Assembly: GCA_023419095.1 (NCBI GenBank)
Contig: JAEZYN010000119.1
Span: 1 to 16,294, forward strand
DNA: 16,294 nucleotides
Direction: 5' to 3'
From: Bacteroidota bacterium
GTDB taxonomy: Bacteria; Bacteroidota; Bacteroidia; Flavobacteriales; Weeksellaceae
Of this stretch, positions 1-8,400 are shown piece after piece. Under the pieces are notes generated by a model. The model saw nothing but the letters and a program-made list of their open reading frames with translations. It did no database searches and was not told the origin of the DNA. The position numbers and the translations under genes are program-made. Positions within the stretch are counted from its first letter, which is position 1; every line of letters begins with the position of its first letter.

Positions 1-302
1 TTGAAATTTCAGCTAAAGAAAATGTTAATCTGGACGAGCTTAAAAATTCCCTTACTCACTTTGTCGAAAGCTTAAAAACTGATGAAAATGTGGTCATCAC
101 GAACCAGCGCCATTTCGAAGCTTTGCAGAAATCGCTTCAGGCAGTAAAGGCAGTGGAGGATGCGGTTACCGAAAAAATTACAACCGAACTTCTGGCCTAC
201 GAATTGCGCAACGCACTGGAATACCTCGGCGAAATCTCCGGTGAATTCACGAATGATGAAGTGCTTGGAAATATTTTTTCGAAGTTCTGTATCGGAAAGT
301 AA
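1..302 (+). CDS. mnmE: tRNA uridine-5-carboxymethylaminomethyl modification GTPase MnmE, C-terminal part (5' end outside window)
   Basis: The open frame begins before the window (first full codon at base 3) and encodes the last 99 residues. It ends in FCIGK, the conserved MnmE C-terminus, whose cysteine is typical of the family. Before it lie the helical features of the MnmE C-terminal domain: the TNQRH stretch, then ELLAYELRNALEYLGEISGE and FSKFCIGK. MnmE is a dimeric GTPase that works with MnmG to place a carboxymethylaminomethyl group on uridine 34 of certain tRNAs in the cytoplasm. The N-terminal folate-binding domain and the G domain are not visible here. The DUF1810 gene follows after 64 bases on the same strand. 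No terminator separates them, so co-transcription is possible. The MnmA-like fragment at 2075 is notable because MnmA and MnmE modify the same nucleotide. Confidence 0.95.
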   Translation, partial: EISAKENVNLDELKNSLTHFVESLKTDENVVITNQRHFEALQKSLQAVKAVEDAVTEKITTELLAYELRNALEYLGEISGEFTNDEVLGNIFSKFCIGK

Positions 303-366
303 ATCACTATTCATCCTGTTCAGAATCTTCGGGAACGGCTTTTGCTGCGCATACGAAAAAAATAAG

Positions 367-798
367 ATGTCACTCCAAAGATTTATCAATGCCCAAAACA
401 GTACGTACGCTGATGCACTTAACGAAATAAACAACGGAAAGAAACAGTCACACTGGATGTGGTTTATATTTCCGCAACTGAAAGGACTCGGCCGCAGCCA
501 GACCGCGCAGTTCTATGGTCTTGAAAATTTAGAGGAAGCACGTGATTTCTTACAACATCCCATCTTAGGCCAGCGGCTTAAAGAGATAACTTCTGCTCTG
601 AACGGCCAGTCCGATAGTGATCCTCATTCTGTTTTCGGAAGTCCGGATGACCTCAAACTGCAATCGAGTCTTACGCTTTTTGCTGAAGCGGACGGGAGTG
701 AAAACTCGGTTTTTAAATCCGCGCTGGATCGCTTTTTCGGTGGTAAAACCGATCCGCGTACACTTGAAATGCTGAATGATTTGGGACGTTCGGCTTAA
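367..798 (+). CDS. DUF1810 family protein
   Basis: This 143-residue soluble protein shows the DUF1810 pattern along its whole length: an N-terminal LQRFINAQ helix, then SHWMWFIFPQLKGLG, the YGLENLEEARDFLQHPILG segment, VFGSPDDLKLQSSLTLFAEA, and a C-terminal LDRFFGGKTDPRTLEML. The length matches the usual 140-150 residues. The reading frame stays open upstream to base 160. However, that extension overlaps mnmE in another frame and does not look like protein, while the ATG at 367 places the start directly before the family's conserved first helix. The family's biochemical function is not established; some databases label members 'calpastatin', which has no good basis in bacteria. It lies between mnmE and an ATP-grasp gene with no obvious functional tie to either. 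Confidence 0.9.
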   Translation: MSLQRFINAQNSTYADALNEINNGKKQSHWMWFIFPQLKGLGRSQTAQFYGLENLEEARDFLQHPILGQRLKEITSALNGQSDSDPHSVFGSPDDLKLQSSLTLFAEADGSENSVFKSALDRFFGGKTDPRTLEMLNDLGRSA

Positions 799-873
799 AC
801 AGCTGTAGGGAAACAAAATATTTAAAAATATCTGCACGCATGGGTTTTTTATAAGTTATCTTTACGCTTAAGT

Positions 874-1932
874 ATGCACGTGAAACCCATTCGACACAAA
901 ATCACGCACTGGGAAAGCTGGGACTGGCGTATAAAATACATCCCGATTGTTCCCGTTTGGGTTTATAACTGCATTCGCGCACGGTCTTGGTGGTTTTTCA
1001 CGCCATCAAATCCAAAACTGGCGTTCGGCGGATTCGAAGGTGTGACGAAAATGTCGATTTATGAGCATTTGCCGCCCGCAACCTATCCAAAAACAGTAGG
1101 CGTGAAGGCGAATATTCCATTCAGTGAGCTGGAACAGACAGTTTCCGAAACTTTTCAGTATCCGTTCGCTGTAAAACCCGACGTGGGCCGGATGGGTTAC
1201 ATGTTCCGGATCATCAGCAACGCGGCACAGCTACGACTTTATCATGAGGCGATGCCGGTAAACTACGTGGTGCAGGAATTTGTGACCTATCCGCTGGAGG
1301 TGAGTGTCTTCTATTATCGCTTTCCTGATGAGGCAAAAGGGACCGTTACCGGTTTTGTTCGGAAAGAATTCCTCGAAGTGGTAGGTGACGGCACTTCGAC
1401 ATTGGATGAACTGATGACAGCGTGTCCGAAGTTACGCTTCAGACTTCCAGAAATGCGGGCAAAACACGCAGACAGACTGCATTTTGTGTTAAAAAATGGC
1501 GAACGCATCTGCATGAGCCATGCGCTGAACCTGAGTCGGGGATGCTCCCTTAAAAGTCTCGATGAGGAGATTGATGCCCGTCTGGTCTCCATTTTTGATG
1601 AGATCAGTTCGTATTCCGACACCCTTTATTATGGCCGTTATGATATCAAATGTGCTTCGATCGAAGACTTAAAGCAGGGTAAAAATTTTTCAATCCTTGA
1701 ATACAACGGATGCGGTGCCGAGCCTCATCACGTCTATGGAAATGGTAATACACTTTTTACAGCCTGCCGCATCCTCGCGCGTCACTGGAACATTCTTTAT
1801 CAAATTTCAAAAGAACAACGAAAACGCGGTGTGCGCTACTATAGGTTTAATCAAGGTTGGAAAACTATGAGGAACTGCAGAAAATATTTCCATGAACTGA
1901 AAAAAATCGATGCCAATTTCCCGGAATTTTGA
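874..1932 (+). CDS. ATP-grasp domain protein, D-Ala-D-Ala ligase-like, substrate unknown
   Basis: This 352-residue protein belongs to a Bacteroidota ATP-grasp family often auto-annotated as D-alanine-D-alanine ligase. The N-terminal third carries WESWDW, VWVYNCIRARSWWFFTPSNP and FGGFEG. The ATP-grasp core includes FAVKPDVGRMGYMF (a lysine and a glycine-rich nucleotide loop, about residues 98-111), VVQEFV at the hinge (about 131-136), a central arginine/lysine-rich region, and RYDIKC and ILEYNGCGAEPHHVYG near the C-terminus. Those last acidic and Asn residues fit the Mg-ATP site of the fold. ATP-grasp enzymes join a carboxylate to an amine or thiol through an acyl-phosphate. It is unlikely to be the true Ddl, because its N-terminal substrate domain does not look like Ddl and no cell-wall genes adjoin it. 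The initiator ATG at 874 comes 75 bases after the DUF1810 stop. A near-consensus promoter box (857-864, one mismatch) lies immediately upstream, but support for it is weak. Confidence 0.85.
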   Translation: MHVKPIRHKITHWESWDWRIKYIPIVPVWVYNCIRARSWWFFTPSNPKLAFGGFEGVTKMSIYEHLPPATYPKTVGVKANIPFSELEQTVSETFQYPFAVKPDVGRMGYMFRIISNAAQLRLYHEAMPVNYVVQEFVTYPLEVSVFYYRFPDEAKGTVTGFVRKEFLEVVGDGTSTLDELMTACPKLRFRLPEMRAKHADRLHFVLKNGERICMSHALNLSRGCSLKSLDEEIDARLVSIFDEISSYSDTLYYGRYDIKCASIEDLKQGKNFSILEYNGCGAEPHHVYGNGNTLFTACRILARHWNILYQISKEQRKRGVRYYRFNQGWKTMRNCRKYFHELKKIDANFPEF

Positions 1933-2074
1933 TAACAAACCCCATTTCTGGGAGTTAATTCGTGCCAACTTTGGATTTCTTACGCCCGAAAAAATTCTTT
2001 ATTTGATAACATTTATCAGCAATTGGTCGTGATTTGGCAGAATTTGAGTTCTGTCACTTGTGTACTAATTAAAA

Positions 2075-2677
2075 ATGAGTACTTTAGCTGCCCGTTATTT
2101 CACCCTGGTCATCATACGCGGCGTTTTTCGGTTTTTAATGATAAATGAACAAGGACAATTAGTCGAGATTCCCGCAGTATCGCCGCTATACAGCCAACCC
2201 ATACCTGCACATTTACCGCTGAAAGAGAAACTTTACGCCAGTGCTAAGCCTTACGCGTATTCGCTGTTCGATGGATTTTTAGTGGGAGCACATTCCGGTT
2301 TCGGGAATTTCCGGCTTGGCCAGCGCAAGGGCATAAATGTCGGTGGCAAAAAAGAACCGCTGTATGTCATTGGAATCGATAAAGAGGAAAACCGTGTCTT
2401 TGTAGGCGAAGGAGCCGAGCACCCGGGCCTTTGGACGGAGGTTATTGAATTGGATACGCCGCCCTCGGGACAAAATGCTTTTAAAACTAACACCACAGAT
2501 TCCGCATTCCACGTTCTGGTCTCATCGCCCTTCCTACAGGAAACTGTGGAAGCTGATCTTTATATTTTTCCTGATGCCGTTTTCCTTAAGGGCAAAGCGC
2601 CCTTTCCGCTGACTGTGACCGATGAGAACGTTACGGTAGAGTACTCAAATAAAATTTACACTTTTAATAAAAAATAA
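2075..2677 (+). CDS. Stand-alone MnmA-like C-terminal barrel protein without thiolase catalytic domain
   Basis: The 200-residue product resembles only the central and C-terminal domains of the tRNA 2-thiouridylase MnmA. Residues about 69-120 read FLVGAHSGFGNFRLGQRKG, then INVGGKKEPLYVIGIDKEEN and VFVGEGAEHPGLW, which matches the family pattern G-x-H-x-G...GQRKGLxxGG...EPLYV...G.G..HP. The rest (about 145-197) can be laid over the last beta-barrel but is strongly diverged. Missing are the N-terminal PP-loop ATP-binding domain and both catalytic cysteines; the protein contains no cysteine at all. The start is uncertain: ATG 2075 gives 200 residues, while ATG 2138 (MINEQGQ) drops an odd hydrophobic N-terminus. 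The stop lies 14 bases before the endonuclease ATG. The frame is intact, so this may be a domain reused for another purpose or a remnant that still translates. A true MnmA is presumably elsewhere in the genome. Confidence 0.65.
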   Translation: MSTLAARYFTLVIIRGVFRFLMINEQGQLVEIPAVSPLYSQPIPAHLPLKEKLYASAKPYAYSLFDGFLVGAHSGFGNFRLGQRKGINVGGKKEPLYVIGIDKEENRVFVGEGAEHPGLWTEVIELDTPPSGQNAFKTNTTDSAFHVLVSSPFLQETVEADLYIFPDAVFLKGKAPFPLTVTDENVTVEYSNKIYTFNKK

Positions 2678-2691
2678 AATTTTAATCGATT

Positions 2692-4437
2692 ATGAAGCTT
2701 AAATTATCCTTTCTGGTAAGTTTGTTTTCATTCTTACTTCATGCCCAAAGCGCACCGGCGTACTACAATTCGGTGAACTTTAACAAAACTGGTAACGCTT
2801 TGAAAAGTGACCTGACAAACCTTATTACTGCGACACATACCAAAGTAATTTCCTACAGTGAGCTGCAGACTTTAATGAAAACTAGCGATGTGGATCCGGC
2901 AGTTCCGGGCAACCTGTTGCTGATCTACGGATCTCAGGCTTCTGGAACGCACCAGAGAAGCCGCCCGGTAGGCGGAACCTGGAACCGTGAACACGTTTAT
3001 GCCAAATCTAAAGGTACACCCAACCTAGGAACTTCCGGTCCGGGCGCTGATGGTCATCACCTCAGACCGGCAGACAACACACTGAACAGTACACGTGGCA
3101 GCCTTTTGTTTGATGATGGGACGGGTGCAACTGCTTACAAGACATCACGCGGTGGCTGGTACCCTGGTGACGAGTGGAAGGGCGACGTAGCCAGAATCCT
3201 GATGTACATGTATGTTCGTTATGAAGGCCGTTGCCTGCCGCTGAACATCACCATGAAACCAAACACGTATTCATCAGATTTTCCCGATATTCTGCTAAAG
3301 TGGAATGTGGAAGATCCTGTTTCGCCTTTTGAAATTCAACGCAACAATGTGGTAGCTGCAACACAGAAAAACAGAAACCCGTTCATCGATAACCCATATC
3401 TGGCAACAGTGATCTGGGGTGGACCCGAGGCACAGAACAACTGGCCGGACACCTTCAGTGGCGGTACAGAGGGCGACACAGAAGCACCGACTATCCCGAC
3501 CAATCTTGCGGTTACTGCAAAAACTTCCACGAGTGTTTCATTAGCCTGGACAGCTTCTACCGATAATTTTGCAGTGGGCAGCTACCAGGTGTACGCAGAC
3601 AACGTCCTGAAAGCTACTGTATTCAATCCCTTGGCTACCGTCACAGGTCTGAACCCATCAACAACTTACACATTCCATATTGTAGCTAAAGACAGCAGTG
3701 GCAACGCCTCTGCAAACAGTGCCTCCGTACAGGCTACGACGGAAGCGGGCAGCACAGGTTCAGGTACAGGCTGTGGAACAGAAGACTTTGAAAATATGCC
3801 GGCTGCATCATCATCCTATGCCGAAAGAACGTGGAGCAATAAAGCAATCGTTTGGACGGCTACTAATGCACGTACAGATGCACAGATCAGCATTGACGGT
3901 TCCAGCCGTGCCATCTGCATCCGTAAAGGCAGTCTGAAATCAAGCATCATTTCCGGTGGTATCGGTTCGCTTTCAGTGAAAACTTACCTGCCGTTCAGCG
4001 ATTCGGACGGCAGCTATACCTTAAAGATCAACGGCGTAGTGAAAGGTCAGATTCCGTATTCTAAAACCGCGAAAACCACAACCATCGAGAACATTAACGT
4101 TGAAGGTGACTTTACCATCGAGCTTATCGATGATGTGACGAGCAACCGCGTATCGTTTGATGACCTTAGCTGGTCTTGCTATGCGGCGATGGGTACAGAT
4201 TCGCAAACATTGGCGCCAAAGAAAATCACACTATATCCGAACCCTTCAGGCACTCAGAATGTATTCATCAGTGGCCTTACAGCGACGGAAACCGTGAAAA
4301 TCTACAGCGTTTCAGGACAGCTGGTGCAGACATTTACCAATGTGGCGAACAATGCGCAGCTTTCGCTTAAGAATTTGCCGAAAGGTTTATATTTCGTAAC
4401 TACAGGCACACAGTCAGCGAAACTGATTATCAAATAA
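2692..4437 (+). CDS. Secreted endonuclease I family nuclease with fibronectin type III and T9SS type A sorting domain
   Basis: This 581-residue exported nuclease begins with a signal peptide (about residues 1-18, hydrophobic core FLVSLFSFLLHA). The endonuclease I domain follows (about 22-250) with the catalytic motif WNREHVYAKS (97-106, His101 the likely general base), then GADGHHLRPADNTLNSTRG and a terminal NPFIDNPYLATVIW. A fibronectin type III domain spans about 264-351. A cysteine-flanked beta-sandwich-like region lies at about 361-500. The last 75 residues (507-581) form a T9SS type A sorting domain, with ITLYPNPS, VKIYSVSGQLV and LPKGLYFV, ending in KLIIK. Enzymes of this family (NucM, Vvn, EndA) cut DNA and sometimes RNA without strong sequence preference. 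Here it would act outside the cell or on its surface, plausibly for nutrient DNA scavenging or biofilm DNA turnover. It starts 14 bases after the preceding gene and ends before a clear terminator. Confidence 0.92.
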   Translation: MKLKLSFLVSLFSFLLHAQSAPAYYNSVNFNKTGNALKSDLTNLITATHTKVISYSELQTLMKTSDVDPAVPGNLLLIYGSQASGTHQRSRPVGGTWNREHVYAKSKGTPNLGTSGPGADGHHLRPADNTLNSTRGSLLFDDGTGATAYKTSRGGWYPGDEWKGDVARILMYMYVRYEGRCLPLNITMKPNTYSSDFPDILLKWNVEDPVSPFEIQRNNVVAATQKNRNPFIDNPYLATVIWGGPEAQNNWPDTFSGGTEGDTEAPTIPTNLAVTAKTSTSVSLAWTASTDNFAVGSYQVYADNVLKATVFNPLATVTGLNPSTTYTFHIVAKDSSGNASANSASVQATTEAGSTGSGTGCGTEDFENMPAASSSYAERTWSNKAIVWTATNARTDAQISIDGSSRAICIRKGSLKSSIISGGIGSLSVKTYLPFSDSDGSYTLKINGVVKGQIPYSKTAKTTTIENINVEGDFTIELIDDVTSNRVSFDDLSWSCYAAMGTDSQTLAPKKITLYPNPSGTQNVFISGLTATETVKIYSVSGQLVQTFTNVANNAQLSLKNLPKGLYFVTTGTQSAKLIIK

Positions 4438-4455
4438 TCTCAATGGCTTATAAAG

Positions 4456-4488
4456 ACGCGGATCATTTTTGTTCCGCGTTTTTTTTTG
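4456..4488 (+). terminator. Rho-independent terminator after the endonuclease gene
   Basis: ACGCGGA (4456-4462) and TCCGCGT (4473-4479) form a perfect 7-base-pair GC-rich stem around a 10-base loop, followed directly by an unbroken T run to about 4487. The hairpin begins 18 bases after the endonuclease stop codon, so it closes the plus-strand run that starts with mnmE. Confidence 0.85.
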
Positions 4489-4527
4489 TTCTTTTTTGGG
4501 AGCAACACATTTATTTCATCTCTTCAC

Positions 4528-4612
4528 AGGCGTACCCGTCTTCTGCTGTATCCCCGTACTCGGCCTGCGCCTCGCACGGGGGATGCCGCGTCAGCCGGGG
4601 CTAGGTACACGG
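4528..4612. repeat. GC-rich imperfect palindrome, probable interspersed intergenic repeat
   Basis: A block of about 85 bases is far richer in G+C than its AT-rich flanks and has nested inverted arms. The outer arms are GTACC (4532-4536) and GGTAC (4604-4608). The inner arms are ATCCCCGT (4550-4557) and ACGGGGGAT (4576-4584, one bulged G), with GGC/GCC pairing inside the loop. From memory, this layout (GATACAGC... or GGCATCC-type arms around a variable hairpin) resembles a short palindromic repeat found between genes in many flavobacterial genomes; I could not search for other copies. It carries no convincing gene. The remainder of the 312-base gap between the endonuclease and the DUF4142 gene holds the terminator on its left. 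On its right is an AT-rich leader in which I see no consensus promoter. Confidence 0.5.
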
Positions 4613-4749
4613 CCGCTTTTTCCTCGGCAATGTTTTTGTGGCGCCTGTTTAAATTCTATTTGAAAAACCTTAAGACCTATTTGGCAAAATAGTTGTTGCG
4701 GTGTAGCGTATTGAAAATCAACTACGTGTAACATTAAAAAATAAAAAAG

Positions 4750-5358
4750 ATGAAAAAGTCACTTTTAGCAATCGCATGCGCTGTAGTACTCACAGCGTGC
4801 AAAAAGAACGAAACGACCACCAACGAAATGTCCACGGACAGCGCTGAGATGAGCATGCCGGCCGATTCAGCAATGATGGGCGATTCCGCCACGGTCTCCG
4901 GTAACACAATGCAGAGCGCTACCCTCAATGATCAGGACAGAAACTTCGCAATGGAAGCCGCAAAAAGCGGCATGACGGAAGTAATGCATGGCCAGGCCGC
5001 CACCACGAACGGAACCAATGCGAAAGTAAAAAGTTTTGGCGAAATGATGGTTCGTGACCATACCAAAGCCAACGACGAACTGAAAAGTCTCGCAACAGCC
5101 GCAGGTCTTACATTGCCCACCGCACCTGATGCATCACAGCAGCGGATGCACGATGACTTGAAGGCGAAGACAGGTGCTGATTTTGACAAAGCTTTTGCTG
5201 AAATGATGGTGACTGATCATCAGAAAGCAGTAGATCTTTTCAAAAAACAGTCCGCAGATGGCAGTGATCCTGCATTGAAACAGTTCGCAGACAAAACATT
5301 GCCAACGCTGGAGCAGCATTTGGCACAGTCGAAGGAACTTCGTGATGCTTTAAAGTAA
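4750..5358 (+). CDS. DUF4142 domain lipoprotein
   Basis: The 202-residue protein begins with a lipoprotein signal peptide: positive MKK, a hydrophobic core, and lipobox LTAC with the acylated cysteine at residue 17. A low-complexity Ser/Thr/Asp/Met linker (about 18-56) follows. The DUF4142 domain (about 58-202) is predicted mostly helical and ferritin-like. The hallmark DHxKAxxxLxxxA occurs twice, as VRDHTKANDELKSLA and VTDHQKAVDLFKKQS, with LPTLEQHLAQSKEL at the end. The function of DUF4142 is not settled. Its paired Asp-His-bearing helices suggest a four-helix bundle that could bind metal, and members are often periplasmic or outer-membrane-anchored in Bacteroidota and Proteobacteria. The gene stands alone: the GC-rich repeat lies upstream and a strong hairpin lies downstream. 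Confidence 0.88.
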   Translation: MKKSLLAIACAVVLTACKKNETTTNEMSTDSAEMSMPADSAMMGDSATVSGNTMQSATLNDQDRNFAMEAAKSGMTEVMHGQAATTNGTNAKVKSFGEMMVRDHTKANDELKSLATAAGLTLPTAPDASQQRMHDDLKAKTGADFDKAFAEMMVTDHQKAVDLFKKQSADGSDPALKQFADKTLPTLEQHLAQSKELRDALK

Positions 5359-5381
5359 TATTCCTGCTTTATATTACCAGA

Positions 5382-5412
5382 ATCCCGCCGGCTCAGCCGG
5401 CGGGATATTTTA
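5382..5412 (+). terminator. Strong hairpin terminator after the DUF4142 gene, between convergent genes
   Basis: ATCCCGCCGGCT (5382-5393) and AGCCGGCGGGAT (5395-5406) are perfect reverse complements of 12 bases, separated by one base in a tight loop. On the plus strand ATTTTAAT follows, a short T tract. It sits 24 bases after the DUF4142 stop and 31 bases beyond the stop of the convergent giant gene. Its minus-strand exit lacks a T run, so it is best assigned to the plus-strand gene, although it may also slow transcription from the other side. Confidence 0.75.
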
Positions 5413-5437
5413 ATAATCAAAATTTATAACTATGTAG

Positions 5438-8400
5438 CTAGTTTCGGTTTTTCAGCGTTACATAGCCCGAAAGTATCCTTCCGTCTGAAACCGTGATATA
5501 ATACCAGTAATTTCCTGTGGGAAGGTTTCTGCCCGAATGCTGCCCGTTCCAGCTGAAATTGTCTTTCACTTTTTGGTCCAGAACCACGGTTCCCAAGCGA
5601 TCAAGTACACGAACATGGCTGTCCGGATACTTTTCGAGACCTTCAATCGTCCAGTTATCATTGACACCATCACCGTTAGGCGTGAAGATATTGTTCACTT
5701 TAAAAATGGTAAACTCTTTTTCAGCTACCGCACAGGGCTCAGACCCGCTTCTGACATAAGCTTTATGCGTACCGACGGCGACGTTGTAAAAAATATTCTG
5801 GTTCTGCCAGGAGGTGCCGTCAACCGAATATTCCAGCGTACCGCTTCCGATAGCTAAAATCTGAACTGTGGAATTCTCTATTTTAATTTGTGTGATAATT
5901 GGCGGTTCAGTTTTCTTCACTGCGATGGTTTTTGTTGTGCTGCAACCGACTTTATTAGTGACCGTTACAGTATATAAACCGTTTTCTGAAGCATTCACTG
6001 TCTTCGAGGTACCGATGACATTACCATTAAGTGTCCATCGGAAAGTGGAACCCGCTGGCTGCGCCCCGGCATTGAGTTCTACAAAACTGTCCGGACAGTA
6101 TTCTGCTGCAGCAGGAACATTGACAATCGGTGACGCATTGACCTGAATACGAAGTTTTACCCGCGCAGAACAGCCGGTTGCTGATTTTATTTCCACTTCA
6201 TAAACATTCAAACCAGTCTGCAGCACAGCCTGCGCAGGATCTGTAATCTGAGTGTTGGCACTGTTGAAATATAAATAACTGTAAGAACCGGAATTTGGGA
6301 CGAGATCCTGTTGAAACTGCGTAAGGTTTACCACTTTAGTTCCGTTTTCATCTGAACATATTGCGCTCGCTGTATGATCGACCGCTGGGATGTTCGTTAT
6401 CACGAGGGACACAGATACGCCAAGTCTTGCAACACTCTCGCAGCCGTTCATGGTCTGGGTAGCGTAGTAAGTCGTGCCATTCTGCAACATTGTATTACTT
6501 GCCAACGGTGTGGTTGACGTTAAACTGGCATACCACTTTACTGCGGAGCCGGTGCTTTGCAGATCTGAAACTTTCGCCTGCTGACTCACACAGAAAACTT
6601 GCGCATTCAGACCGGTCGGCGCAGCTGTTGCGAATATTTTAACCTGAACCGGCGTACGTTCACTTTCACACCCATTCAGGGTCTGGGTTGCGTAATATGT
6701 GCTTTCGGTGAGTGGAGTAGCAGAAGCGAGATTTGTGGATGAAGTTGCACCTGCATACCATTTCACACCAGCACCGGTTGCAGCCAGGCTTGCCACAGTG
6801 GGATTTTCCTGTATGCAAAAATTTTGAACTGCACTTACAATCGGTTTCGGAGTGGGATTTATAAAGGTGTTAATTACAGCATTTGAGGTGACTGACACAC
6901 AGCCTAAAGTATTTTTAGTCCTGATCGCATAATTACCGGCCGTCAAACCGCTGAAAATATTAGAAGACTGCCAGTTTAAACCGCCATCGATGCTGTACTG
7001 GGACGCAAGTTCATTTACAGTGATTTCTCCAAACGCATTCGTACAGTCAATCTGTCGCAGCGTTGCCGTTGGTTTAACCGGTGTATCGGTCGGAACATTT
7101 ATCATCACAGCTACCGCACCGGACTCACAACCCGTGCTGTTGCGCACCTTAATAAAGTGCGTGCCGGCGGATAGTGGTGCCGACACCGGATTTGATGTGT
7201 ATGTAATTCCATTATCAAAACTATATTGATGTTCTGTAGACGTTATGCTGATTATACCAAACGGGTTAACGCATGTTGATGGCTGTGCTACAGTGAAAAG
7301 CGGCAGAGCGGGTGCATTTGGCGCTGCGTCCACGCTAGCTGTTGTGGCGGGTGACGGACATCCGGTCGCGGAAAGTTTTATGCGTACATTATACATTCCG
7401 GGTGCGAGATCAGCCGAGGAATTCGTAACCCAGGTCAGGCCATCGTCATAGCTATACAGCGACGCCGCCGAGATAACCGCCACCGAACCGGTAACGGCAC
7501 TGCATCCCGCCGGAGCGCTCACACTGAGCTGCGGTGCTGCGGGAGTAACAGGTTGCGGCAGGATCGTAACTGTTTCCGCCAGCGAAAAGCATCCCGCCGC
7601 ATCTTTTATCATGATCATATAGGTGCCCGCACCCAGACCGGTTTTCGTATTTGAATTGCTGTACGTAATCCCGTTGTCAAAGCTGTACAACGCAGCCGGC
7701 GACGTAATGGTGATAGAACCCAACGCACTTGTACAGTCTGGTTGTTTTGCAACATAAACAGGAGCCGGAAGTGGCGCCGGTGCACTCACCGTCGCGGTGG
7801 TGACAAGTGAAATGCAGCCTGAAGTATTTTTAATTTTAATCTTATAAATCCCCGGTTCAAGACCTGATTTGGTATTGGAATATACAAATGTAAGTCCGTC
7901 GTCAAAACTGTAAGTTGCAGCCGATGTAGTAACCGTGATCGAACCCGTTGCCACACTGCATGTTGGCTGTTGTACCGTAACCGTTGGTGCTGGCGCTGCC
8001 TGACCGGAATCGAGCGTGACCGAAAGCGAAACCGATTCACATGAATATGAATTAGTCTTTAAGCGGATGATATACGTTCCGGCACCTATGTTTTTCTTTA
8101 CTGGATTGGTCGACCAACTCGCGCCGTCATTAAATGTAAAACTTGTTCCGGGCGAGGTGATCGTGATGCTGCCATCAGTAGTTCCGCACGAGCTGGGCTG
8201 TGTGACCGTCACAATAGGTGCTGCAGGAACCGTAGGCGCAGAATTGATATAAACATAGGCTGACTGTGACACGCAACCCAGATTATTCTTAACCAATAAA
8301 TAATAGGTTCCCGAAGCTAAGTCTTTTTTCACGGGATTTGTCGTCCATGTGGCACCATTGTCAAAACTGTACTGGTCTGCAACCGTGGTGATATAAATAG

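Noticed and set aside
160..366. Upstream extension of the DUF1810 reading frame
   Set aside because: It overlaps mnmE in another frame and lacks family similarity; the ATG at 367 directly precedes the conserved first helix.
857..864. TATCTTTA considered as a -7 box for the ATP-grasp gene
   Set aside because: It has one mismatch at the conserved G, no -33 element is visible, and it would leave almost no leader.
1940..1953. CCCA-TTTC-TGGG mini-hairpin after the ATP-grasp gene, considered as a terminator
   Set aside because: The stem is only four pairs and no T run follows.
4469..4692. Two short open frames across the GC-rich intergenic block
   Set aside because: They begin inside or next to the T run of the terminator and pass through the palindrome; codon use and composition are not protein-like.
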